Source of the DNA: JABMMZ01 sp040403495
GTDB taxonomy: Bacteria > Bacteroidota > Bacteroidia > NS11-12g > UBA955
Direction of reading: 5' to 3'
NCBI GenBank assembly: GCA_040403495.1
Contig: JBBAKM010000012.1
Span: forward strand, 1 to 64,000
Length of the DNA stretch: 64,000 bases
Shown: positions 41,913 through 49,480 of the stretch, one piece after another
Position numbering within the stretch: position 1 is the first letter of the stretch
Layout of the letters: every line of letters starts with the position of its first letter
Program-made: the position numbers and the translations under genes
Notes under the pieces: model-generated
The model's database searches: none
What the model saw: the letters and a program-made list of their open reading frames with translations, nothing else
What the model was told of the DNA's origin: nothing

Positions 41913-43841
41913 ATGAGTACAGTAGAAATAACAGCCAACCCAACAATTGATTCCCACACTCATCACGATGAACATGGTCATCATGATCATCACCACAAAC
42001 AGTCGTTTATCTCTAAATACATATTTAGTACCGACCACAAAATGATTTCAAAACAATACCTTATTACAGGTATTATTATGGGTTGTTTTGGTATGGGGAT
42101 GTCTTTATTGTTCAGAATGCAGTTAGCATGGCCTGATGAAACTTTCCCTTTGTTTGAAAGTTTACTTGGTAAATGGGGTAAAGGTGGAAAATTAGACCCT
42201 AATTATTACATGGCACTAGTTACCATTCACGGAACTATCATGGTGTTTTATGTATTAACAGCAGGTTTAAGTGGTACCTTTAGTAATTTACTCATTCCAC
42301 TTCAAGTAGGTGCAAGAGACATGGCAAGTCCATTTATGAATATGCTTTCATATTGGTTCTTCTTCTTGTCTTCTGTTGTATTAATGTCCTCTTTCTTAGT
42401 TGAAACTGGTCCTGCCTCATCTGGTTGGACTGTTTATCCTCCTCTTAGTGCGCTCGAAAAAGCGATGCCGGGTTCTGGATTAGGGACAACTTTGTGGTTA
42501 GTTGCTATTATATTATTTATCGTTTCAGCACTTTTAGGTGGTGTTAACTACATAGTAACTGTTTTAAACATGCGTACAAAAGGGATGTCAATGAACAGAT
42601 TGCCATTAACTATTTGGGCGTTTTTATTAACAGCTGTTTTAGGTTTGTTATCATTCCCTGTGTTATTAGGTGCAGGACTTTTATTGATTTTTGACAGAAG
42701 TTTTGGTACTAGTTTCTACTTAAGTGATATTCACTTAAATGGTGTTGGTGCTTTATCGAATAGTGGTGGTAGCCCAGTGTTATACCAACATTTATTTTGG
42801 TTCTTAGGTCACCCTGAGGTTTATATTATCTTAATGCCTGCTTTGGGTATTTCATCTGAAGTAATTTCAACAAATGCTAGAAAACCAATTTTTGGATACA
42901 CTGCAATGGTTATTTCATTAATCGGTATCTCTTTCTTATCATTTATCGTTTGGGGTCACCACATGTTTATTACAGGTATGAATCCATTCTTAGGTACCAT
43001 GTTTATGTATGTCACGCTGATTATTGCGGTGCCATCTGCTGTAAAAACATTCAACTATTTGGCAACGTTATGGAAAGGTAATATTCGTTTCACAACTGGG
43101 ATGATGTTCGCAATAGGATTAGTTTCATTGTTTATTTCAGGAGGTTTAACTGGTATTTATTTAGGTAATGCCGCTCTTGATATTCAATTACACGACAGTT
43201 ATTTTGTGGTAGCTCACTTCCACTTAGTAATGGGTTCTGCTGCTATATTTGGTATGTTTGCAGGTATCTACCATTGGTTCCCTAAAATGTTTGGTAAAAT
43301 GATGAACAAAACTTTAGGAACATTGCACTTTTGGTTAACCTTTATTTCTGCATACTTGGTGTTCTTCCCAATGCACTTTATGGGATTAGCTGGTGTTCCA
43401 AGACGTTACTATCAGTTCTCATTAATTCCTGAATTTGATATTTGGATGGATGTTAACGTATTTATTACAGTTTCAGCATTCTTAGGTGGTGTAGCTCAAT
43501 TGTTATTCTTATACAATTTCTTCAATAGTATCTTTAGAGGAGAAAAAGCAACCAAAAACCCTTGGGAGTCTAATACATTAGAGTGGACTACTCCAGTTGA
43601 ACACATTCACGGTAACTGGCCTGGTGCAATCCCTACAGTTTATAGAGGTCCTCATGAGTACAGCAGACCAGACAGAGAGTCTGATTACTTCCCTCAAAAT
43701 GATCCAGGAAATGGTGAGCCAGAACATTATCACGCTCCTGCTGCCGTTGATACATCGTATAGTGGACCTAAAGAAAAACCTTCTAAAGTGTTTTTCTCAT
43801 CGTTTGCTCATTTGTTTTTAGCAAAAAAAGTTCAAGCCTAA
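41913..43841 (+). CDS. coxA: Cytochrome c oxidase subunit I with His-rich N terminus
   Basis: 642 residues. Core motifs are HLFWFLGHPEVYIILMPALG (CuB His and cross-linked Tyr), WGHHMFITGMNP (two CuB His) and DSYFVVAHFHLVMG (heme a3/a His pair). VTIHGTIMVFYVLTAG contains the first heme a His. The first 30 residues contain about ten His (SHTHHDEHGHHDHHHKQ). It is the proton-pumping catalytic subunit. It follows coxB by 50 nt. Confidence 0.97.
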   Translation: MSTVEITANPTIDSHTHHDEHGHHDHHHKQSFISKYIFSTDHKMISKQYLITGIIMGCFGMGMSLLFRMQLAWPDETFPLFESLLGKWGKGGKLDPNYYMALVTIHGTIMVFYVLTAGLSGTFSNLLIPLQVGARDMASPFMNMLSYWFFFLSSVVLMSSFLVETGPASSGWTVYPPLSALEKAMPGSGLGTTLWLVAIILFIVSALLGGVNYIVTVLNMRTKGMSMNRLPLTIWAFLLTAVLGLLSFPVLLGAGLLLIFDRSFGTSFYLSDIHLNGVGALSNSGGSPVLYQHLFWFLGHPEVYIILMPALGISSEVISTNARKPIFGYTAMVISLIGISFLSFIVWGHHMFITGMNPFLGTMFMYVTLIIAVPSAVKTFNYLATLWKGNIRFTTGMMFAIGLVSLFISGGLTGIYLGNAALDIQLHDSYFVVAHFHLVMGSAAIFGMFAGIYHWFPKMFGKMMNKTLGTLHFWLTFISAYLVFFPMHFMGLAGVPRRYYQFSLIPEFDIWMDVNVFITVSAFLGGVAQLLFLYNFFNSIFRGEKATKNPWESNTLEWTTPVEHIHGNWPGAIPTVYRGPHEYSRPDRESDYFPQNDPGNGEPEHYHAPAAVDTSYSGPKEKPSKVFFSSFAHLFLAKKVQA

Positions 43842-43868
43842 CTGTATATTACAGTTTAATTTAGAACT

Positions 43869-44909
43869 ATGGATTTTATAAAAATAAACCGAAGATTTGG
43901 TATTCTTACCATCTCTTCGGTTTTTTTGTTGTTGCTAGCCGGTGGTTTTGTAAGAAGTACCGGAAGTGGAATGGGTTGTCCCGATTGGCCTAAGTGTTAT
44001 GATAAATTATATCCGCCAACCCACGTAAATCAATTGCCAATTGGATACCAATTCGAATATGTAATTAAGAGAGTTGAAAAGGCTAAAAAGTTTTCGAAAC
44101 TAATAGCCAAGTTGGGGTTTAAAAAAGAGTCAGAGAGGATATTAAATGACCCTAATTTATTTCAACCCGAAGAATTTAATACAACAAAAGCTTGGATTGA
44201 ATATATCAACAGACTTATAGGCGTATTGTCAGGTTTATTCTCTTTAGTATTTTTTGTAACCCTTTTCTTCATCAGAAAACAAATCAGTCGATCAAAGTTT
44301 GTATTTGGTATTCTTGGATTTATCTTAATGCTCTTTAATGCGTGGATGGGAAGTATTGTGGTAGCAACAAATTTATTTCCGATTTTAATATCCATACATT
44401 ATGTAGCAGCCTATGCGGTACTTTTCTTTTTTATGCTAAGCATTCATCAAACAAAGTTAAACTCTGAGAGTCTGTCTTTAATGAAGTTTAAATACTATTA
44501 TTTGATGATGGTGGTTTTGTCAATTGTACAAGTGGTGCTTGGAACGCAATTAAGGCATTTTACAGACGTGGCGGTTTCCAAAAACATATTGATAGTAAAT
44601 GAAGCAGTTAACTTTAGTTTTTTAGGGATTAGTTTTACAAGACATTGGTTAATGGCTTTATTTTTGATATTTGTAAGTTTAGTTCCACTATTTGTGTTGC
44701 GCAAAAAAGTTGAAAGGAAATGGCAATATTTTAATTTAGGTTTGTCATCTGTATTAATAGTGCAATACTTTACAGGAGTGGTCAATTTAAGGTATAATTT
44801 TCCATTAGTGGCTCAAGTTTCTCATATCTTATTTGGAGGCTTAGTTTTTGGAATTTCGCTGTATATTTGCATCTCAATTTTTAAATCTTTATCCCTTGAC
44901 AGAAAATAG
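43869..44909 (+). CDS. ctaA: Heme A synthase (CtaA/COX15 family)
   Basis: 346 residues with about eight hydrophobic helices. The N-terminal RFGILTISSVFLLLLAGGFVRSTGSGMGCPDWPKCYD is diagnostic of heme A synthase. EYINRLIGVLSG and later SIHYVAAYAVLFF and QVSHILFGGLVFG give the paired heme-ligand His residues. It oxidises the C8 methyl of heme O to make heme A for subunit I. The next gene overlaps its 3' end. Confidence 0.93.
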   Translation: MDFIKINRRFGILTISSVFLLLLAGGFVRSTGSGMGCPDWPKCYDKLYPPTHVNQLPIGYQFEYVIKRVEKAKKFSKLIAKLGFKKESERILNDPNLFQPEEFNTTKAWIEYINRLIGVLSGLFSLVFFVTLFFIRKQISRSKFVFGILGFILMLFNAWMGSIVVATNLFPILISIHYVAAYAVLFFFMLSIHQTKLNSESLSLMKFKYYYLMMVVLSIVQVVLGTQLRHFTDVAVSKNILIVNEAVNFSFLGISFTRHWLMALFLIFVSLVPLFVLRKKVERKWQYFNLGLSSVLIVQYFTGVVNLRYNFPLVAQVSHILFGGLVFGISLYICISIFKSLSLDRK

Positions 44910-45798
44910 TTCTATCAAACAACCCGAACCTCTTACTAAAGCATTTTTTAAGGATTATTTGATGCTAAGTAAACTTAGGTTAAGTGCCTCGGTTGTTGGC
45001 ACAACGATGATTGCCTATGTTTTGGGCGTTGACAAACTCGGTTTAACTTTTAGTTGGACAACATTAATTGCCTTAACTGTGGGAGGAATGTTTGTAGTAG
45101 CTTCCTCTAATGGGTTCAATCAAATTATTGAAAAAGAGACAGATAAGTTGATGTCTCGTACTCAAAACAGACCAATTGCTGATGGAAGAATGTTGGTGAA
45201 CGATGCCTTGGTTTTTAGTGTTATAATTGGTATTTTAGGGTTGCTAATATTGGCATTTTTTGTCAATGGTAGAGTTGCTTTCTTAAGTTTAGTTTCATTG
45301 TTTTTATATGTGTTAGCCTACACTCCACTTAAAAAAAATACGCCATTTGCGGTGTTTGTTGGAGCCCTACCTGGCGCTTTTCCTCCTGCAATAGGTTGGA
45401 TAGGAGCATCGGGAAATATTGATATAATAGCTATTTTGCTGTTTGTTATTCAGTTTTTTTGGCAGTTTCCGCATTTTTGGGCTATCGCTTGGATATTAGA
45501 GGACGATTACAGAAAAGCAGGTTACACTTTGTTGCCGTCCTATGAGGGAAGAACAAAAAAGAATGCTTTTCAAACAATATTGTACTCTTTGATGTTAATC
45601 TTCATGAGCATGTATCCTTTGACGATGGATCCCCCTTTTGCAAGTTTATACAGTCTGTTTGTTATATTGCCTTGTGGTTTGTTTATGTTGTTCAGAGCAT
45701 ACAAATTATACCAATCATTGAGTGTCGCAGACGGAAGAAAACTTATGTTTGCTTCGTTAATTTACATGCCTGCTGTACTTTTAAGCTATTTACTTTAA
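44896..45798 (+). CDS. ctaB: Protoheme IX farnesyltransferase (heme O synthase)
   Basis: About 300 residues from TTG 44896 (TENSSIKQPEPLTKAFF); the first ATG at 44962 would cut into FKDYLMLSKLRLSASVVGT, and an earlier TTG at 44848 adds 16 residues. The Asp-rich prenyl-diphosphate motif region is SNGFNQIIEKETDKLMSRTQNRPIADGRM. YTPLKKNTPFAVFVGALPGAFPPAIGW and WQFPHFWAIAWILEDDYRKAGYTLLP follow. It adds a farnesyl group to heme B. It overlaps ctaA by 14 nt. Confidence 0.9.
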   Translation: MTENSSIKQPEPLTKAFFKDYLMLSKLRLSASVVGTTMIAYVLGVDKLGLTFSWTTLIALTVGGMFVVASSNGFNQIIEKETDKLMSRTQNRPIADGRMLVNDALVFSVIIGILGLLILAFFVNGRVAFLSLVSLFLYVLAYTPLKKNTPFAVFVGALPGAFPPAIGWIGASGNIDIIAILLFVIQFFWQFPHFWAIAWILEDDYRKAGYTLLPSYEGRTKKNAFQTILYSLMLIFMSMYPLTMDPPFASLYSLFVILPCGLFMLFRAYKLYQSLSVADGRKLMFASLIYMPAVLLSYLL

Positions 45799-45805
45799 TT
45801 AAAAA

Positions 45806-46408
45806 ATGTCAACCAATAATATTCAATCTATGTCCACACATAAAAACTCATTTAGCGAAAAAACTTTTATAACTTGGCTATTTATTGTAGCAAGTTCAAT
45901 GTTATTTATTGCATTTAGTAGTGCCTATTGGGTACACAAAACAGATGGTATGAATAACAATGCATGGTTAAGTTTTGATTTACCTATTCAGTTCTGGATA
46001 AGTACTGTCATCGTTTTTATCTCAAGTATTTTTATGCAGTTTTCGTTCAATGCAGCCAAGAACGATAATGTATACAAAATTCCATCTTTGCTCACAATTA
46101 CGCTTATTTTGGCTTTGTCTTTTTGTGTTTCACAATACTTAGCATGGGTCGAAATGAAAGATATGGGCTTGTTTTTTTCAAATAGAGAGCCCGGAGAGAT
46201 TTCTGCCTCATTTGTTTATGTTTTGTCAGGCGTTCACTTGTTTCATATATTGGGCGGTATTATATTGATAATCATTGCATTAGTTAAGTCAACTAGATTG
46301 GAGATTCATAAAAAAAACATGGTGTTTATAAATATTTGCAAAACATATTGGCATTTTTTAGGAATTGTTTGGATTTTCTTGATTTTATTTCTTTATTTCG
46401 CAAAGTAA
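45806..46408 (+). CDS. Cytochrome c oxidase subunit III, first copy
   Basis: 200 residues with five hydrophobic helices. SGVHLFHILGGIILIIIALVKS and TYWHFLGIVWIFLILFLYF match the C-terminal half of heme-copper oxidase subunit III. The short form lacking two helices is common in Bacteroidota and alpha-proteobacterial CyoC-like proteins. A second subunit III gene follows by 19 nt. Confidence 0.88.
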   Translation: MSTNNIQSMSTHKNSFSEKTFITWLFIVASSMLFIAFSSAYWVHKTDGMNNNAWLSFDLPIQFWISTVIVFISSIFMQFSFNAAKNDNVYKIPSLLTITLILALSFCVSQYLAWVEMKDMGLFFSNREPGEISASFVYVLSGVHLFHILGGIILIIIALVKSTRLEIHKKNMVFINICKTYWHFLGIVWIFLILFLYFAK

Positions 46409-46427
46409 TTTAGATTCAATATTTAGC

Positions 46428-47180
46428 ATGTCAAATTCAACAACAGTATCAAACGAAACTATATGGGCTGGAGGTCGTTCTCCATTCAATGTAAGTTATG
46501 GAAAATTGATGATGTGGATCTTCCTTTTATCGGATGCATTCACTTTTTCTTCATTATTAGTAGGTTATGGGGCTATCAGATTCAGCTATGCTGGAAGTAC
46601 CACTCCTTGGCCAGATCCAGCTAACGTATTCAATCACTTCCCTTTTGCGCATGGTTTACACTTGCCATTGTTGTTCGTGTCATTAATGACGTTTATATTG
46701 ATTTTCTCATCTGTAACGATGGTATTAGCTGTTGAAGCTGGTCACAGAAAATCAAATGCTGAAGTTTCTAAATATATGATTTTAACGATTATTGGTGGTG
46801 CTGCATTCTTAGGTTGTCAAGCTTGGGAATGGTCACAGTTCATTCACGAAGGTGGTCGTTTGGATTCAAACATGTTTGGTTTGACTGAAGCAGGACTCAA
46901 AAAGGCTGAATCTTTGTCTTTTGGTAGTCACTATGAGTGGTTAGCCGCTGACAGAGGCCCAGGACCTGTTCCATTTGCTTCACTATTTTTTATTGTAACT
47001 GGTTTCCACGGTTTCCACGTATTAAGTGGTGTTGTTTTAAATATCATCGTTTGGCTTAATGTTATTGGTGGTACTTACATCAGAAGAGGTCATTATGAAA
47101 TGGTAGAAAAAGTAGGACTATATTGGCACTTTGTTGACTTAGTTTGGGTATTCGTATTTACATTTTATTATTTAATCTAA
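46428..47180 (+). CDS. Cytochrome c oxidase subunit III, second copy
   Basis: 250 residues. KLMMWIFLLSDAFTFSSLLVGYGAIRFS at the N terminus, LGCQAWEWSQFIHEG in the middle, and TGFHGFHVLSGVVLNIIVW and VGLYWHFVDLVWVFVFTFYYLI at the end are typical of subunit III. It differs clearly from the first copy, so this is an old duplication and not a recent one. Confidence 0.92.
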   Translation: MSNSTTVSNETIWAGGRSPFNVSYGKLMMWIFLLSDAFTFSSLLVGYGAIRFSYAGSTTPWPDPANVFNHFPFAHGLHLPLLFVSLMTFILIFSSVTMVLAVEAGHRKSNAEVSKYMILTIIGGAAFLGCQAWEWSQFIHEGGRLDSNMFGLTEAGLKKAESLSFGSHYEWLAADRGPGPVPFASLFFIVTGFHGFHVLSGVVLNIIVWLNVIGGTYIRRGHYEMVEKVGLYWHFVDLVWVFVFTFYYLI

Positions 47181-47195
47181 TTTATAAAAATTCTT

Positions 47196-47555
47196 ATGAG
47201 CAGTTCACATCATACACACACAGAAGGCGAATATATTCCAGAAACATATGTGCCTCATTCGGAGTCACATGGTACAAAAAGTTTATGGAGAACATTTTGG
47301 ATTTTACTTGCTATCACACTAGTAGATTTTGTTATCTATTTTGTCGCTGAAGCAAGTTTATTCAGAAACATCGTATTTATTGCATTTGGTATAGTTAAAG
47401 CAATTTTGATTGTTGGTATATTCATGCACTTAAATTACGAAGCTAAGTTTTTACGCTACATGATAGTATTACCAGCGATAGTTTTTCTATCATACTTGGT
47501 ATGGCTTTTAATGGTAGAAGGTAACTACGTTAGTCTTGTTAAATATTTTCAATAA
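47196..47555 (+). CDS. Cytochrome c oxidase subunit IV
   Basis: 119 residues with three hydrophobic helices after a His-rich N terminus (SSSHHTHTEG). The segment from VIYFVAEASLFRNIVFIAFGIVKAILIVGIFMHLNYEAKFL is characteristic of prokaryotic subunit IV (CtaF/CoxD). It follows subunit III by 15 nt. Confidence 0.88.
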   Translation: MSSSHHTHTEGEYIPETYVPHSESHGTKSLWRTFWILLAITLVDFVIYFVAEASLFRNIVFIAFGIVKAILIVGIFMHLNYEAKFLRYMIVLPAIVFLSYLVWLLMVEGNYVSLVKYFQ

Positions 47556-47558
47556 TCA

Positions 47559-48245
47559 ATGAATCAAATTAAAAAAAATAATAGCCCAACATGGAAAGTG
47601 TTGGGCCTTTTATTTTTATTGCTAGTAGTACCTATCTTATGGGTAATGCTTAATAAAACTGGCGTACACTATTCTAAAAAGTTACCTATCTATTACGACA
47701 GAGAACTCGATGCCAATGGTGACACTGTTTACCATACTATTGATGATTTTAAATTGGTAAACCAAAATAATGATACTGTCACATTATCCAACTTTGATGA
47801 TAAACTGCTTTTGGTAAGTTTCTTTTTTGCAAATTGTGAAACAGTATGTCCAACTATGAACAATTACCTAGCTCAACATATTTATACTGAGTTTGAAAAA
47901 GATGACGATGTTAGGTTTATTAGTATTACGGTTGATCCCAAAAATGATACTCCCTCTGTTTTGCTTAATTATGCAAAACAACTGAATGCTAAACTGCCTA
48001 ATTGGAGTTTTTTAACAGGAAGTAGATCTGTAATTTACGACTTGGCTGCCTACAGTTTTAAAATTCCAGGTGCCGAAGATAAACACAATGGTTTGTTTCA
48101 CAGTAATAAAATTGTGTTAGTGGACAAACAAAAACGTGTACGAGGTGTTTTTGATACAGGTGGGCAGAACGATAAGCGAGAAACAATTGATGCAGTTAGA
48201 GCCCTCAAATTAGAATATAAAAAATCAAATGAAAGCAAGCCTTAA
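47559..48245 (+). CDS. SCO1/SenC family copper chaperone
   Basis: 228 residues. An N-terminal membrane anchor (about 12-30) precedes a thioredoxin fold with copper-site CETVCPTMNNYL (CxxxC) and a His in GLFHSNKIVLVDK. RFISITVDPKNDTPSVLLNYAK is conserved in SCO proteins. It delivers copper to the CuA site of subunit II. It overlaps the DUF420 gene by 17 nt. Confidence 0.92.
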   Translation: MNQIKKNNSPTWKVLGLLFLLLVVPILWVMLNKTGVHYSKKLPIYYDRELDANGDTVYHTIDDFKLVNQNNDTVTLSNFDDKLLLVSFFFANCETVCPTMNNYLAQHIYTEFEKDDDVRFISITVDPKNDTPSVLLNYAKQLNAKLPNWSFLTGSRSVIYDLAAYSFKIPGAEDKHNGLFHSNKIVLVDKQKRVRGVFDTGGQNDKRETIDAVRALKLEYKKSNESKP

Positions 48246-48768
48246 AAAAAACGATAAATTAGCCAATATAGTTATCATTTCTTTGTCTATCGTTGTATTT
48301 GCTTTGGTCGTTTTAATGCGTAAAGTAAAATTAGACATTGACTTTGGATTTGATACTCATGTTTTCCCAAAAATAAGTGCAACACTCAATTCTATTGTTG
48401 CTATTTTACTAGTTGTGGGATTGTATTTTGTAAAAGTTAGAAACTTGGAAGCTCACAGAAAATCAATGATGTTAGCTGTATTGTTTTCAGTATTGTTTTT
48501 ACTTAGTTACGTGTTTTATCATTTCACAACGGTTGAAACTATTTACGGTGGTACAGGTGCTATGAAAGTGATTTATTACGTTTTGTTGCTTACTCACATC
48601 ACTCTTGCAGGGGTAATATTGCCATTCATCCTCTTTGCGGTTTACCGTGCATTGGTTGGAGAGTATGACAAACATAAGAAATTAACCAAATGGGTTTGGC
48701 CTATATGGTTTTACGTTTCCGTGACAGGTGTTATTGTTTATTTTATGATTTCTCCCTATTATTTGTAA
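48229..48768 (+). CDS. DUF420 family membrane protein
   Basis: 179 residues with five hydrophobic segments. FPKISATLNSIVAILLVVGLYFVKVRNLEAHRKSMMLAVLFSVLFLLSYVFYH and TLAGVILPFILFAVYRALVGEYDKHKKLTKWVWPIWFYVSVTGVIVYFM contain the family His pattern. DUF420/CtaM-like proteins are needed for heme-copper oxidase assembly in Gram-positive bacteria; that role here is inferred. Confidence 0.88.
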   Translation: MKASLKKNDKLANIVIISLSIVVFALVVLMRKVKLDIDFGFDTHVFPKISATLNSIVAILLVVGLYFVKVRNLEAHRKSMMLAVLFSVLFLLSYVFYHFTTVETIYGGTGAMKVIYYVLLLTHITLAGVILPFILFAVYRALVGEYDKHKKLTKWVWPIWFYVSVTGVIVYFMISPYYL

Positions 48769-48784
48769 TGTGACTAAAGTCACT
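48769..48784. promoter_or_regulatory. Crp/Fnr-like palindrome
   Basis: TGTGACTAAAGTCACT matches TGTGA-N6-TCACA at 9 of 10 positions, between DUF420 and the CPMC gene. It lies about 22 nt upstream of the TAACTTTG element, a position that fits a regulator near -33 to -45. Confidence 0.45.
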
Positions 48785-48805
48785 TAATTTTACTATATTT
48801 TTAAC

Positions 48806-48813
48806 TAACTTTG
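48806..48813 (+). promoter_or_regulatory. TAnnTTTG -7 element for the CPMC/DUF983 genes
   Basis: TAACTTTG, 9 nt before ATG 48823. It suggests that the last two genes can be transcribed apart from the oxidase operon. Confidence 0.5.
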
Positions 48814-48822
48814 TTCTCCATA

Positions 48823-49062
48823 ATGATGAAAAAATCTTTGTTGACCGTCGGCTTAATGATGCTTTTCTTAGTAGAAGCTTTTTCTCAATGCCCAATGTGT
48901 AAAGCAAGCGTTGAAAGTAGTCAATCTTCCAATACCAAAAGTGTTGGTATGGGTTTGAATACCGGTATTTTGATGTTAATGGGAGCCGTCTATGTTATTT
49001 TATTTACGGTAGGTTTCTTGTGGTACAAGAACTTTAAGAAAAGTCAAGAAGTTAATGGCTAA
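48823..49062 (+). CDS. Small exported CPMC membrane protein
   Basis: 79 residues from the first of two adjacent ATG codons. A signal peptide ends at AFSQ, then CPMCKASVESSQ, a linker and a C-terminal helix (about 48-68) with basic residues behind it. The CPMC pair at the mature N terminus suggests metal or redox chemistry at the outer face of the membrane. Similar proteins are found in Bacteroidota oxidase clusters. It overlaps the DUF983 gene by 8 nt. Confidence 0.72.
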   Translation: MMKKSLLTVGLMMLFLVEAFSQCPMCKASVESSQSSNTKSVGMGLNTGILMLMGAVYVILFTVGFLWYKNFKKSQEVNG

Positions 49063-49435
49063 AAAACCTTCTTTATTTTACAGTGTAGTTTCTTGTAAAT
49101 GCCCAAGATGTAGAACAGGAAATGTGTTCCCTTCTTCTGTATTAAATCCTTTTGAGTTCAGTAAAACAAATGACAATTGCCCTCACTGTGGACTTAAATT
49201 TGAACATGAAACAGGCTTCTTTTGGGCGTCTATGTATATTAGCTATGGTTTTAATACCATATTAATGATCATTTTTGGAGTCTTAGCTATTAATGCAGAT
49301 TGGAGTTTTACTAAGATACTGTCTTATTTAATCCCAATTGTATTGGTTTTAACCCCTTTTTTATTTAGATATTCACGCATTTTACTTTTATACACCGTTT
49401 CGCCATTTAGGCATTACGATGAAGAGTATAGATAA
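49055..49435 (+). CDS. DUF983 family protein
   Basis: 126 residues. Two CxxC pairs (CKCPRCRTGNVF and NDNCPHCGLKFE) form a zinc ribbon, followed by two membrane helices (about 62-85 and 90-110). DUF983 proteins often lie in cytochrome oxidase clusters; function unknown. The last gene of the cluster, followed by a bidirectional terminator. Confidence 0.9.
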   Translation: MAKKPSLFYSVVSCKCPRCRTGNVFPSSVLNPFEFSKTNDNCPHCGLKFEHETGFFWASMYISYGFNTILMIIFGVLAINADWSFTKILSYLIPIVLVLTPFLFRYSRILLLYTVSPFRHYDEEYR

Positions 49436-49440
49436 TTCAT

Positions 49441-49470
49441 AAAAAAACCACTTTATTAAGTGGTTTTTTT
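49441..49470. terminator. Bidirectional terminator between DUF983 and the TonB receptor
   Basis: AAAAAACCACTT and AAGTGGTTTTTT arms with a TATT loop. A and T tracts on both sides serve both convergent genes. Confidence 0.85.
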
Positions 49471-49480
49471 ATGATTATTA

